NCBI GenBank assembly: GCA_005880315.1
Contig: VBHB01000089.1
Span: forward strand, 1 to 38,998
DNA length: 38,998 nt
Source: Chloroflexota bacterium
GTDB lineage: Bacteria > Chloroflexota > Dormibacteria > Dormibacterales > Dormibacteraceae
Direction: 5' to 3'
The notes beneath the pieces were generated by a model. It worked only from the letters and a program-made list of their open reading frames with translations, was not told where the DNA came from and did no database searches. The translations under genes were made by a program, and so were the position numbers. Shown piece after piece: positions 16,286-25,096 of this stretch. The first letter of the stretch is position 1. Every line of letters begins with the position of its first letter.

Positions 16286-17473
16286 CTAGGAGCCGGCCAC
16301 CTCGCCCACGCCGGCCGCCACCGCCGCGCCGGGATAACGCGCCCTCATCACAGCCGCCAGGATGACGACCGGCACGCTGAGCGCCACAGCGGCTCCAAAG
16401 AGCTCGCCGAAGTGCCGCTGCTGGGCGAGCAGAGCACCCACACCCGATCCGATCGCACCCCCTGTGAACGCGCTGGTGACGAAAAGCGCTGCGGCGGTGC
16501 CGCGCACCTCAGGGGCGATGTCCGTCGCCCAGGCCTGCATCGTCGAATGCATGAAGGCGTAACAGCCGCCGATCATCACGCTGGCGAAGAGGATGGCGGC
16601 GGCGTGCTGGTCGAGGGCCGCGGCCCCAAAGCCGGCCACCGCCATAACGCCACCTATCGTGATCGGAACCCATGCGGGGACTCGCGGCGCGAGGACCTTG
16701 ACCACGCGAGTCCCGACCAGAACGGCGCCTCCATAAGCCGCGACGACCAGGCCGGCGACGGCCGGGTTGGTCCCGGTGGACTCCAGGGCAGGGGCGAAGT
16801 AAACAAGGAAGCCCAACACCATTGCGCCCTCAGGAAGGCCGAAGAGGATGAGGAAGCGAGCCCACGGCCGCCGCAGCGCCTCGCGAACCTGAGCGGCTGG
16901 GCCCCCTGCCGCAGGTGCGATGTCCGATTCAGGGAGCCGGCGCATGGCCACGACGAGCGCGGCGGCGACCACGGCGGTCAACCCGAATACGAGTCTCCAG
17001 CTCGCGTAGTGCGCGAACAGGCCGCCCCCCAGGCTGCCGGCAGCCGTGCCGATCGCGACCGCCGCCAGGACATCGGCGATGACGGCATGCCGTGCGTTGA
17101 AGGGGACCATGTCGCCGACGTAGACGAGTGCCGTCGGCAAGATTGCGCAAACCGCCGCGCCGTCCACGATGCGGGCGGCGATGAGCAGGCCGAGGTTGGG
17201 TGCCAGGGCGGAGAGAGCGCAGCCCGCCGCAGTGGCGGCCAGGCTCAGCCGCATCACGCGTATCCGTCCAAAGCGATCGGATGCAAATCCCCACGCGGGC
17301 TGCGCCAACCCGTATGCAAGGTAATACGCCGTGGCCCCGATCGCGACCGCGCCCAGGGGGGCATGGAAATCGAGCGCGATCGGGATCAGGACCGGTGCGA
17401 AGGCGAAGCGATCGACCATGGTCACGAGCGGGCCGGCCGAGAGCAACCGGACGTTGAGCCCGTGCCGGCTCAA
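16286..17473 (-). CDS. MFS transporter
   Basis: A 12-helix major facilitator superfamily transporter, 395 aa. The conserved loop between helices 2 and 3 reads GFASDRFGRIRVMR, the MFS motif A. Helices are Ala/Gly/Val-rich and the halves are joined by a short loop near RRLPESDIAPAAGG. Drug or metabolite efflux is the usual role, and the substrate is unknown. The first possible start is a TTG at 17473 immediately after the TAG of the dehalogenase-like gene; helix 1 is LVTMVDRFAFAPVLIPIAL, so a slightly later start is possible. Its stop is 45 bases before livK. Confidence 0.88.
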   Translation of the reverse strand: MSRHGLNVRLLSAGPLVTMVDRFAFAPVLIPIALDFHAPLGAVAIGATAYYLAYGLAQPAWGFASDRFGRIRVMRLSLAATAAGCALSALAPNLGLLIAARIVDGAAVCAILPTALVYVGDMVPFNARHAVIADVLAAVAIGTAAGSLGGGLFAHYASWRLVFGLTAVVAAALVVAMRRLPESDIAPAAGGPAAQVREALRRPWARFLILFGLPEGAMVLGFLVYFAPALESTGTNPAVAGLVVAAYGGAVLVGTRVVKVLAPRVPAWVPITIGGVMAVAGFGAAALDQHAAAILFASVMIGGCYAFMHSTMQAWATDIAPEVRGTAAALFVTSAFTGGAIGSGVGALLAQQRHFGELFGAAVALSVPVVILAAVMRARYPGAAVAAGVGEVAGS

Positions 17474-18193
17474 CTAGTCGCAGTCCAGCTTGTCCGCGAG
17501 GTCCATGAAGTCGCTGGCTTGGATTTCCGCCTTCTCATCAGGCAGTAGGTCGGCACCGCCGCCAGGTCCCTTCTCCAGCGGCCGCTCTACGAACGCCGTC
17601 CGCAGGCCGGCGGCCTGAGCCGCCCGGAGGTCAGCCTTGTGCGCCGCCACCATCATCACCTGGCCCGGGCTCAGCCCCAGGGCGGAAGCCGCACCGAGGT
17701 ACACCTCGGGGTCGGGTTTGTAGTGGTGAAAGTCCTCGGCCGATATGAACCGCTCGAAAGGCAGGCCGGCGAATCGGATCAGCGTTGCCTGCTGGGATCG
17801 ATTGCCATTGGAAAGGGTTGCCACCTTGAACCTCCGCGCGAGCCGCGTCAATCCCGGCGCAGCGTCGGGCCACGCAGGCAGGCGCTCCCAGGCCGTGGTC
17901 AGCTCCTCGCGCGCGGCCGCGTCGAAGCCTTCCGCGCCAACGTCACGCAGGACCTGGTCCAGCGACAGGCGGTGAAGCCTGTCGAAATTGGTCCAGGGCA
18001 GCTCACCTCGCCGCACCCTGTCCATGGAAGGCATGTACAGGGCGCGCCAGGCGTCAGCCAGGCGTTCCCAGTCGGCACTTACGCCCGTGAGCGCACCGAT
18101 TCGCCGAGCCTCGGCCGCGATTCCCGAGCGCCAATCGACGCAGGTGCCGAAGACATCGAACGTAAGGGCATGCAAATTGCGCGGGGACGCCAT
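17474..18193 (-). CDS. Haloacid dehalogenase type II family hydrolase
   Basis: A HAD-superfamily hydrolase resembling L-2-haloacid dehalogenases (type II). It has the nucleophile D13 in LTFDVFGTCVDWR, the motif II Ser in ATLSNGN, the motif III Lys in HHYKPDPEVY and an end motif MMVAAHKADLRAAQAAGLRTAFV. In true type II enzymes the chloroacid is hydrolysed through an ester on the Asp; the subgroup also includes phosphatases, so the substrate is uncertain. The 239-residue length is typical. It abuts the MFS gene directly and is divergent from the hybrid kinase across 191 bases. Confidence 0.87.
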   Translation of the reverse strand: MASPRNLHALTFDVFGTCVDWRSGIAAEARRIGALTGVSADWERLADAWRALYMPSMDRVRRGELPWTNFDRLHRLSLDQVLRDVGAEGFDAAAREELTTAWERLPAWPDAAPGLTRLARRFKVATLSNGNRSQQATLIRFAGLPFERFISAEDFHHYKPDPEVYLGAASALGLSPGQVMMVAAHKADLRAAQAAGLRTAFVERPLEKGPGGGADLLPDEKAEIQASDFMDLADKLDCD

Positions 18194-18384
18194 TGCGTGA
18201 ATGATCCAGCACCGACGGCGAGGGGTGCTGGAGAGCGACGTGATGAGAACCAGACCGTTAAGTGACTCTGATCAAACGATAGGGCCCGAGATAACAGGCA
18301 GCTGGTCCCTGTGACAGCCGATTTGAACTCGATTTGGGACCTAAAGTGGCCGCTTGTCGACTGGACGTGGAATAGAGTTGCGCC

Positions 18385-20931
18385 ATGTCAACCGGCGAGC
18401 ATGGACCGCAGGATGCGGTTCCGAGCGACGATCCCGTTCGCCTGGCTGCAATCGCGGCCGCGTCGGATGCCTTCAGCGATGCGGTTCCGGACATGGAAGC
18501 GCTGCTCGCCATCGTCGCAGAGCACATCGCGCGTGCGACCGGAGACTTCTGCTCTGTGGTCTTGCTCTCGCCTGATGGCAAGCGAATCGAACCGGTAGCG
18601 GCCTATCACCCGAACCCCAAAGTGCTGAAAGAGGCGCAGGCGCTTCTCGGCGTACCCATCGAGCTCGATGCCGCCGGGCCCTGGAAAACGGTGGTGCGCG
18701 AGAGACGGAGCGTTGTCGTCAAGATCGATCCCGATCACCTGCCGGCAAACGTTGCACCGCACCAAGCACGGCACATCCGAACGTGGCGCATACGTGAGGC
18801 GGCGATGATTCCAATGGTCGCCCAGGACAGGGTGGTAGGCGGGCTCAACCTCAATCGCATGGAGGGGAGCACTCCCTTAGGCGAGGAGGACGTCAAGCTT
18901 CTGGAGGTCCTTGCCAACCGCGCGGGGCGGGCGATCGCCGTCGCGCAGCTCATGCGCGACCAGCAGATGACCGCGAGCGAGCTCGAGATCAAAGTCGCGG
19001 AGCGAACCACCGAGGTCAGCGCAACCAATCACTTCCTGGACTCGGTGATCGAAAACATCCCCAACATGATCTTTGTCAAGGACGCGAAGGATCTCCGATT
19101 CATCCGCGTCAATCGCGCCGGCGAGGAGCTGCTCGGCTTTTCTCGTCACGAGCTCATTGGCAAGAACGACTTCGATTTTTTCCCGGCCGACCAGGCGGAG
19201 CAGTTCATCTCAGCGGACGGAGAGACACTGCGAGGTGGTCATCTCGTCGACATCCCGGAGGAGACCATCCAGACCAAGCTCAAGGGAACTCGAACACTGC
19301 ACACGAAGAAAATCCCGATCCTGGACATGGCCGGGGAACCGGCTTTCTTGCTTGGCATCTCTGATGACATCACTGAGGCAAGGCTGGCGCAACAGGCATT
19401 GCGACAAGCGCAAGGGGAGGCGGAACAAGCCAATCGAGCGAAGAGCCAGTTCCTCGCCAGCATGAGCCACGAGCTGAGGACACCGCTCAACGCGATCCTT
19501 GGATTCTCGGAGCTGCTCAGCGACGACGCGACTCACCGGTTCGACGACGCGACCCGACGCCGCTTCCTGGATCAGATCCACAGCAGCGGTGCGCATCTGC
19601 TCCAGCTCATAAACGACATCCTCGACCTTTCGAAAGTGGAAGCCGGACAGATGGAGCTGCACCTTCAGGAGATTGAGCTCGGAGATTTGATCGATGAGGT
19701 TCGCGCAAGCGTTGAGCCGTTGGCTCGGAGCAAGTCGATAGCGCTGAATGCCGAGCGCTCGCCCGAGCTCCGTCTCAGTGCGGACCCTGCGAGGTTGAAA
19801 CAGATGCTGTTGAACCTGGTCTCAAACGCCATCAAGTTCACTCTCAGCGGAGGCCGGGTCGACATCCGAAGGCGGCGCATCGATTCGTGGGTGGAGATCT
19901 CCGTGAGCGACAGTGGCATCGGGATTGCCAAGGAGGACCTGGGTCGCCTCTTCAGGGAGTTCCAACGGTTGGACGCGGGCCTGGGCCAACAGCAGGAGGG
20001 AACGGGTCTCGGCCTGGCCCTGACCAAGCATTTCGCTGAGATGCACGGCGGCCAGGTCACGGTCGAAAGTGAGCTTGGCCGGGGCAGCACGTTCACCGTG
20101 CGCTTGCCCCTTCAGGCTGGAGCCACTCTAGAGCCGGCGCCAACTGACCGGCACCGGGTCGAGGCGGCCGACCCAGGGCTACCCCTGGTTCTGGTGGTCG
20201 ACGACAACCCGGCGGCGGCGGAGATTCTGTCGCGCCACCTCAAAGCCGGCGGATTCCGAATCCAGATCGCGAATACGGGCCGCCAGGCCCTGCAGATGGC
20301 CCGCGACTTGAGACCGGTGGCGATCACCCTGGACATCCTGCTGCCCGAGGTCGACGGCTGGGAGGTACTCGCCCGCCTCAAGGCCGACGAGGGCACGCGC
20401 GACATCCCGGTGGTTGTCGTCTCGGTGGTCGACAGTCCGGCACTCGGCCGAGCACTGGGTGCGTTTGATTATTTCGTCAAGCCCGTGGACGGCAAGGCAC
20501 TCCTGTCGCGCCTGAGTCGGTACACGTTCACGAGCAAGGTGAAGACCGAACCGGTGCGCGTGCTGCTGGTGGACGATGAGCCGGCCAACCTCGATCTGCT
20601 CGACGCTCTTCTGACATCAGCTGGTTTCAGCGTCCTCAGGGCAGGCAGTGGCAAGGAGGGAATCGACATGGCAAAGTCCCAGCTCCCCAACCTGATCCTG
20701 CTCGACCTGATGATGCCGGGCCTGACCGGATTCGACGTCGTCGAGTCGCTTCGAGCCGAGGAGGCGACGCGCTCGATCCCGATCATGGTCCTGACCGCCA
20801 AGACGCTCACCGAGGACGACAAGCGGACCCTCAACGGTGAAGTGGCCGCGATATTCCAGCGCAACTCTGTCGCAGGAACGGAGCTGACCGGCTGGCTTCG
20901 CCGCATCCTCGCGAAGAAAGAGCTCGTCTGA
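18385..20931 (+). CDS. Hybrid sensor histidine kinase (GAF-PAS-HisKA-HATPase-REC-REC)
   Basis: A soluble hybrid histidine kinase of 848 aa. In order: GAF domain (about 20-190), a short coiled coil (about 190-215), PAS domain (about 215-335), HisKA with phospho-accepting H362 in SMSHELRTPLN, HATPase with N-box LNLVSNAIKFT (476-486) and G-boxes DSGIGI and EGTGLGLALTK, and two receivers. REC1 has D650 (ITLDILLPE) and K699. REC2 has D774 (ILLDLMMPG) and T804 but Arg/Asn where the Lys is expected (FQRN). There is no membrane helix, so the signal is intracellular, perhaps bound by GAF or PAS; no haem or flavin motif is evident. No output regulator is adjacent. It is convergent with the CitE-like gene, 18 bases apart. 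Confidence 0.92.
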   Translation: MSTGEHGPQDAVPSDDPVRLAAIAAASDAFSDAVPDMEALLAIVAEHIARATGDFCSVVLLSPDGKRIEPVAAYHPNPKVLKEAQALLGVPIELDAAGPWKTVVRERRSVVVKIDPDHLPANVAPHQARHIRTWRIREAAMIPMVAQDRVVGGLNLNRMEGSTPLGEEDVKLLEVLANRAGRAIAVAQLMRDQQMTASELEIKVAERTTEVSATNHFLDSVIENIPNMIFVKDAKDLRFIRVNRAGEELLGFSRHELIGKNDFDFFPADQAEQFISADGETLRGGHLVDIPEETIQTKLKGTRTLHTKKIPILDMAGEPAFLLGISDDITEARLAQQALRQAQGEAEQANRAKSQFLASMSHELRTPLNAILGFSELLSDDATHRFDDATRRRFLDQIHSSGAHLLQLINDILDLSKVEAGQMELHLQEIELGDLIDEVRASVEPLARSKSIALNAERSPELRLSADPARLKQMLLNLVSNAIKFTLSGGRVDIRRRRIDSWVEISVSDSGIGIAKEDLGRLFREFQRLDAGLGQQQEGTGLGLALTKHFAEMHGGQVTVESELGRGSTFTVRLPLQAGATLEPAPTDRHRVEAADPGLPLVLVVDDNPAAAEILSRHLKAGGFRIQIANTGRQALQMARDLRPVAITLDILLPEVDGWEVLARLKADEGTRDIPVVVVSVVDSPALGRALGAFDYFVKPVDGKALLSRLSRYTFTSKVKTEPVRVLLVDDEPANLDLLDALLTSAGFSVLRAGSGKEGIDMAKSQLPNLILLDLMMPGLTGFDVVESLRAEEATRSIPIMVLTAKTLTEDDKRTLNGEVAAIFQRNSVAGTELTGWLRRILAKKELV

Positions 20932-20949
20932 GGCGGCGCGCCCTCTAGG

Positions 20950-21774
20950 TCAGCCCTGCAGGATCCGGCGTGCCCGCTCGGCCACCGGCATGTCCACGAA
21001 CTCACCATCCGGAGTCCTGGTCGCCGCCCCGCCCGACGCATCGAACGCCGCGATCACTCTTCGGGCCCACTCCAGCTCTTCGGCCGTCGCAGCGAAGACT
21101 TCGTGGATGATCGGCACCTGGCGCGGGTGGATCGCCGACTTGCCGAAGAAGCCCAGCCGGCGGGCGGCCTCGGCCTCCCGGCGTAGCCCGGCATCGTCCT
21201 GGAGCATCGGATACACGCCGTCGCTGGGCGATGGCTTGCCGGCGGCACGGGCGGCAGTCACCAGGTGCGAGCGCGCATACAGCGTCTGGGGTTCGCCGAC
21301 CGCGATGCCAAGGTCCGCCGCGAGATCCAGGCCTCCGTAGGAGAGCAGCGCGCACGCCGGCACAGAAGCGATCTCGAAGGCGGCCAGGACACCGCGCGCC
21401 GATTCGATGGTGCAGTCGAGCGGCACGCCAGATGCGCGTTCGGCCACCCACTCGACGTCGGCTGCCGAATCGACCTTGGGGATTCGAAGTCCCAGCGCCG
21501 AGCCGGCCAGAGCGTCCAGGTCCCGCGCGCAGACCTCGCTTCGAGCGCGGTTGACCCGTACCCAGCAATGCCGCGACGCGACCACCTCGCCGACCATCGC
21601 GCGCGCGCGATCCTTCATCTCGAGCGGCACCGCATCCTCGAGGTCGAGCAGCACCACGTCCGCGCCCACGTCGAAAACCAGGCGCAGCAGCTTCTCGTCA
21701 TGGCCCGGGGCGAAGAGCCAGCTGCGCGGCGACCGGGTCGCGCCGCCGCCGGCGCGGTTAGGAAATGTCTTCAC
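20950..21774 (-). CDS. HpcH/HpaI (CitE-like) acyl-CoA lyase
   Basis: A CitE-like TIM-barrel lyase of 274 aa. RSWLFAPGHDEKLL opens the family; DVVLLDLEDAVP holds metal and CoA-site acids; WVRVNR and IPKVDSAADVEW follow; TIESARGVL carries the metal-binding Glu; GKSAIHPRQVPIIHEVF is the CoA-binding end. Relatives cleave citramalyl-, malyl- or beta-methylmalyl-CoA. It overlaps the acyl-CoA dehydrogenase gene by 17 bases and follows the MaoC gene in the same run. This gene set recalls mycobacterial citE (Rv2498c), Rv2499c and fadE19, linked to leucine and C5-dicarboxylate acyl-CoA metabolism. The exact substrate is inference. Confidence 0.88.
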   Translation of the reverse strand: MKTFPNRAGGGATRSPRSWLFAPGHDEKLLRLVFDVGADVVLLDLEDAVPLEMKDRARAMVGEVVASRHCWVRVNRARSEVCARDLDALAGSALGLRIPKVDSAADVEWVAERASGVPLDCTIESARGVLAAFEIASVPACALLSYGGLDLAADLGIAVGEPQTLYARSHLVTAARAAGKPSPSDGVYPMLQDDAGLRREAEAARRLGFFGKSAIHPRQVPIIHEVFAATAEELEWARRVIAAFDASGGAATRTPDGEFVDMPVAERARRILQG

Positions 21775-22915
21775 GTACCAGCTGGCGGGCGATCACGGTC
21801 CGCAGGATGTCGTTGGTGCCTTCGCCAATCGCCATCAGCGGTGCATCCCGATAAAAACGTTCGATCTCATATTCGGTCGAATATCCGTAGCCGCCATGGA
21901 TGCGCATCGCCTCCAGCGAAGCCTTGATGCAGACCTCGGACGCGTAGAGCTTCGCCATGCCGGTTTCGAGGTCGGCCCGGCGACCCGAGTCGAGCGCCGA
22001 CGCCGCCCACCACGTCAACAGCCGAGCGGCCTGCACCTCGGTTGCCATGTCCGCCAGCTTCAGCTGAATGGCCTGGAAGTCGGCGATGGGCCGGCCGAAC
22101 GCGTGACGCTCGCGCGCGTAGGCTAGGGCCCGGTCCAGGCTCGCCTGCGCGACGCCCACCGCACGCCCCGCGATGTTGACCCGCCCGAACTCAAGCGCTG
22201 ACAGCGCTTGCTGCAGCCCATGCCCTTCCTCGCCGCCGAGCACGTTCTCGATGGGAACTATGCAATCGCTCAAGAAAACCTCTGACGATTCGGGCCCTTT
22301 GTAACCGAGCTTCTCGAGGTCCTTCCCGACGGTGAAGCCTGGGGTCCCCTGCTCGATCATCAGGATGGTCATGCCTCGGTGGCGGGGCTGTGCGTTTGGA
22401 TCGGTCTTGACCAACACCGGCAGAGGATCGGCGTGGCGCGCGTTCGTGATCCAGGTTTTGGAGCCGTTGACGAGGTAGTGATCACCCTCGCGCCGAGCCA
22501 CCGTCGCGATGCCCTGCAGGTCGCTGCCCGCCTGTGGCTCGGTGAGCGCGATGCCAGAACGGCGCTTGCCGGTCGCGAGGTCGGGCAGCCAGCGCGCACG
22601 CTGCTCGGGCGTGCCATATCGAGTGAGCATCAGCGTCGCCAGCGAATGCGAGCCCAGGATCCCAGCCACGCCCATCCATGCCTTCGAGATCTCTTCGAAC
22701 ACGACGGAGTAGGAAACCGCATCTATGGCGATGCCCCCGTACTCGTCCGGCACCAGCATCCCGAACAGGCCCATGGCCTTCATCTCTTCGACGATCTCTT
22801 CCGGGTAGCGGCCGGCCAGCTCCCACTCGCGCGCCACGGGGGCGATGCTCTTGCGCGCGAAATCGCGCATGAGGTCGCGGAACGCCGCCTGCTGCTCCGA
22901 CAGCTCGAAGTCCAA
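21758..22915 (-). CDS. Acyl-CoA dehydrogenase
   Basis: An FAD-dependent acyl-CoA dehydrogenase, 385 aa. It has GIALTEPQAGSDLQGI (FAD and substrate binding), the YLVNGSKTWITNA segment, and the C-terminal IGEGTNDILR, whose Glu is at the usual catalytic-base position. SALEFGRVNIAGRAVGVAQ is also a family motif. It transfers electrons to ETF. It lies between the MaoC gene (4-base gap) and the CitE-like lyase (overlap), so its substrate is probably a branched or dicarboxylic C5 acyl-CoA. Mcd of the ethylmalonyl-CoA pathway is much longer, which argues against that assignment. Confidence 0.9.
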   Translation of the reverse strand: MDFELSEQQAAFRDLMRDFARKSIAPVAREWELAGRYPEEIVEEMKAMGLFGMLVPDEYGGIAIDAVSYSVVFEEISKAWMGVAGILGSHSLATLMLTRYGTPEQRARWLPDLATGKRRSGIALTEPQAGSDLQGIATVARREGDHYLVNGSKTWITNARHADPLPVLVKTDPNAQPRHRGMTILMIEQGTPGFTVGKDLEKLGYKGPESSEVFLSDCIVPIENVLGGEEGHGLQQALSALEFGRVNIAGRAVGVAQASLDRALAYARERHAFGRPIADFQAIQLKLADMATEVQAARLLTWWAASALDSGRRADLETGMAKLYASEVCIKASLEAMRIHGGYGYSTEYEIERFYRDAPLMAIGEGTNDILRTVIARQLVREDIS

Positions 22916-22919
22916 TCCC

Positions 22920-23417
22920 CTAGGCCTTGCGCAACGGCCGGGCGGTCGGGCCCTGCCCGCGCCGGTAGACCATCGCGGTGCGCTTGAAAGTGATCACCTC
23001 GGTCCCATCTTGATTGAGACCGGTCGTGCGCACGGTGACGATGCCGACGTTCTTACGCGACTTCGACTCGCGGGTCTCGAGCACCTCGGATCTCGAATAC
23101 ACGGTGTCGCCCTCGAAAACCGGGTTGGGCAGGCTCACCTCGTCCCACCCAAGGTTCGCCATCACGTTCTGTGAAACGTCGGTGACGCTCTGCCCCGTCA
23201 CCACCGACAGCGTGAGGCAGCTGTTGACCAGAGGTTTCTTGAACTCGGTCTTCGACGCGTAGTTATGGTCGAAATGAATCGGCTGCGTGTTTTGGGTCAG
23301 CAGGGTGAACCAGATGTTGTCCGCGGTCGTGATCGTCCGGCCGAGTGGATGCTCATAGATGTCGCCGACGACGAAGTCCTCGAAGAATCTGCCCCGCCAC
23401 CCCTCTTTGACTGTCAT
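22920..23417 (-). CDS. MaoC-family (R)-hydratase
   Basis: A hot-dog fold MaoC-like enoyl-CoA hydratase of 165 aa. FFEDFVVGDIYEHPLGRTIT is the usual opening, TQNTQPIHFDHNYA carries the hydratase Asp/His region, and FEGDTVYSRSEVLETRESKSR resembles the mesaconyl-CoA-hydratase-like branch. It would add water to a branched or dicarboxylic enoyl-CoA, giving the hydroxyacyl-CoA that the CitE-like lyase splits. It is the first gene of the three-gene run and starts at ATG 23417. Confidence 0.88.
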   Translation of the reverse strand: MTVKEGWRGRFFEDFVVGDIYEHPLGRTITTADNIWFTLLTQNTQPIHFDHNYASKTEFKKPLVNSCLTLSVVTGQSVTDVSQNVMANLGWDEVSLPNPVFEGDTVYSRSEVLETRESKSRKNVGIVTVRTTGLNQDGTEVITFKRTAMVYRRGQGPTARPLRKA

Positions 23418-23469
23418 CGCCCGATCGCGCTGATCATGGCAGCCTGGGCGGGCGGGTGTTGGCGCCCCC

Positions 23470-23958
23470 CTAGTAGGTGCGAGCCTCCAGGTGCACCTTG
23501 ATCCGCCGAACGGTGCGGTCGAGCACGTCGGCCACCACCAGGTCCACGAGGCCCCGACTCGCGAGCTTGCCCATGAGCGTTACCCGGAACGACATGCGCA
23601 GCTCGGCGCCGGGACCATCCGGGGAAATCACCATCGACATGCGCACCCGTGTCCGCGGCATGCCGGCTCCCGCGCCGGTGATGGTGAGGGAGGCAGCACG
23701 AGAACCCGGATCTGAGTCCTCGATATGCCCGGTGCCGGCGTACGTGATCCTGAACGGACCCACACCCGCCATCACGCACGCCTCGAACCTGTGGTCGTCG
23801 AAGACCCTGGTAAGTCGGCCGCCCGGCACGCAGCCAAGTAGCGCCGCGGGATCGTGCAGCTCGTGAAACACCGAATCGGCGTCGCGGTCAACACGCAGGA
23901 GCGCTCTTCGGGTCAATACAGTCGCGGCCTGCGAGCGGCGAAGCTGATTAATAGCCAC
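23470..23958 (-). CDS. CoxG/SRPBCC family protein
   Basis: A START-like SRPBCC protein resembling CoxG (carbon monoxide dehydrogenase subunit G family). FHELHDPAALLGCVPGG is the characteristic opening; GPFRITYAGTGHIEDSDP and the last helix GLVDLVVADVLDRTVRRIKV agree. The GTG at 23958 (162 aa) has GGAG upstream and overlaps the end of the COG4315 gene by 11 bases; longer frames are overlap with that gene. No CO dehydrogenase genes are nearby, and many CoxG-like proteins are unrelated to CO. Function is unknown. Confidence 0.75.
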   Translation of the reverse strand: MAINQLRRSQAATVLTRRALLRVDRDADSVFHELHDPAALLGCVPGGRLTRVFDDHRFEACVMAGVGPFRITYAGTGHIEDSDPGSRAASLTITGAGAGMPRTRVRMSMVISPDGPGAELRMSFRVTLMGKLASRGLVDLVVADVLDRTVRRIKVHLEARTY

Positions 23959-24475
23959 CAGAGCTCCCCGACGAATCGGTGTCGATCTTGGCTCCGCTTG
24001 GCGAAACCACGTACCAGGCAGCGCCGAAGCTGCTAAGTGCCTGGCCGGTGACATCGCCGGACTTCTTGTCGCCACTGAAGAAATAGAGCGGGTGGCCGTT
24101 GTAGACCACCTCGAGCGTGCCATCGCTGCGCTTCGTGGTGCCGAGAAGCGATGCATTCACCCCGGAACCCGCCACCGGAGCTCCGGCGGTGACCACCGCC
24201 GGCCATACGCCGACGCAGGCGTCGTAGCAAGACGAGGTCGCCCCTTTGTCGGCCTGGAACAGGTACACGGTTCGTCCGCTGCCGTCGACCAGAATTTGGC
24301 CTCGGCTCGAAGTCGCGACCGAGATGGTTGCCGCTCCTGGGGCGGCGGGTGTTCCGGCGCTGGCATTGGGCGCATAACTTCCGTACGTGCCGGTGCCGCC
24401 GCACGCGGCGGTGACTAAGGCAGTGCCCAAAGACACCGCCACGAGCAAAAGCATCCGTTTCAATTTCATCTCCAA
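23948..24475 (-). CDS. COG4315-type secreted-repeat lipoprotein
   Basis: A lipoprotein of the COG4315 'secreted repeat' family (PF03640). A basic, hydrophobic signal ends in the lipobox VTAAC (Cys25), then comes a low-complexity Gly/Ala/Pro linker and two copies of the repeat: ILVDGSGRTVYLFQADKG with SSCYDACVGVWPAV, and LEVVYNGHPLYFFSGDKKSGD with GAAWYVVSP. No biochemical role is established for the family. It follows the second Rieske protein by 22 bases and probably shares its transcript. A Ser/Gly-rich tail ends the protein (175 aa). Confidence 0.88.
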   Translation of the reverse strand: MEMKLKRMLLLVAVSLGTALVTAACGGTGTYGSYAPNASAGTPAAPGAATISVATSSRGQILVDGSGRTVYLFQADKGATSSCYDACVGVWPAVVTAGAPVAGSGVNASLLGTTKRSDGTLEVVYNGHPLYFFSGDKKSGDVTGQALSSFGAAWYVVSPSGAKIDTDSSGSSGGY

Positions 24476-24497
24476 TCTCCTTGGTTCTAGTTGCGAT

Positions 24498-25031
24498 TCA
24501 GTTGGCGAGGGTCATCCCATCTATCTCGATCTCGTCGGCGGCAGCGCCCGGGCGCCACGTGAGGTGTGAGAGGGGCGATGTTGCCGGTCCGTGCACGATG
24601 CTTCCGTCGAGAGCGAACTGGGAGCCGTGGCAAGGACAGAGAAAGTGGCGTAGGCCGTCGTCGTACGCATATGAGCAGCCCAGGTGCGGACATGTGATTG
24701 CGAATGCCCGCAGCGTGCCTCGGTCTCGAGTCACGAAGCCTCCGAAAGTCGGGTCCCCGGCGGCGTTGGCCTCGCCGCCATCCGCCATCGTGAAAGCCAT
24801 GCCCGCAGGCGAGTCAAATCGCACAGCGGAGCCCTCCGCAATGTTTGCCAGCGAGGTGCCGAGCGCGACGCGGATCTTGCCGATCCCCTGATTTGCGCCT
24901 CGTGGCGGAAACAGGTACACGGTCAGCGGAGCGACCACAGAAGCCACGGTCGCGCCGAGGAGCCCCGCGATCCACCAGCCGAGAAACGCCCGCCTGGTTG
25001 GCGACTTGGTTCTGTTCACGTTGGTGCTCAT
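24498..25031 (-). CDS. Rieske iron-sulfur protein (QcrA-like)
   Basis: A membrane-anchored Rieske [2Fe-2S] protein. The N-terminal SPTRRAFLGWWIAGLLG resembles a Tat signal-anchor, followed by a helix up to VYLFPP. The cluster motifs are CPHLGC and CPCHGS, with the usual Cys/His ligands and the disulfide Cys pair. I chose ATG 25031 (177 aa); an ATG at 25055 is also open. No cytochrome b gene follows, so it is not part of a visible bc complex and may act with the COG4315 lipoprotein in extracytoplasmic electron transfer. That is inference. Confidence 0.85.
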   Translation of the reverse strand: MSTNVNRTKSPTRRAFLGWWIAGLLGATVASVVAPLTVYLFPPRGANQGIGKIRVALGTSLANIAEGSAVRFDSPAGMAFTMADGGEANAAGDPTFGGFVTRDRGTLRAFAITCPHLGCSYAYDDGLRHFLCPCHGSQFALDGSIVHGPATSPLSHLTWRPGAAADEIEIDGMTLAN

Positions 25032-25096
25032 TGCGCCGACAACTACGAGGCGCATTACAGGTGGGCCTTCCGTAACGACCGTCGTAGTTGGGATGC

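Noticed and set aside
18331-18350. Possible fifth DosR-like box upstream of the hybrid kinase (TTTGGGACCTAAAGT)
   Set aside because: It matches only with a one-base insertion and is not palindromic; ungapped it fits about 8 of 14 positions.
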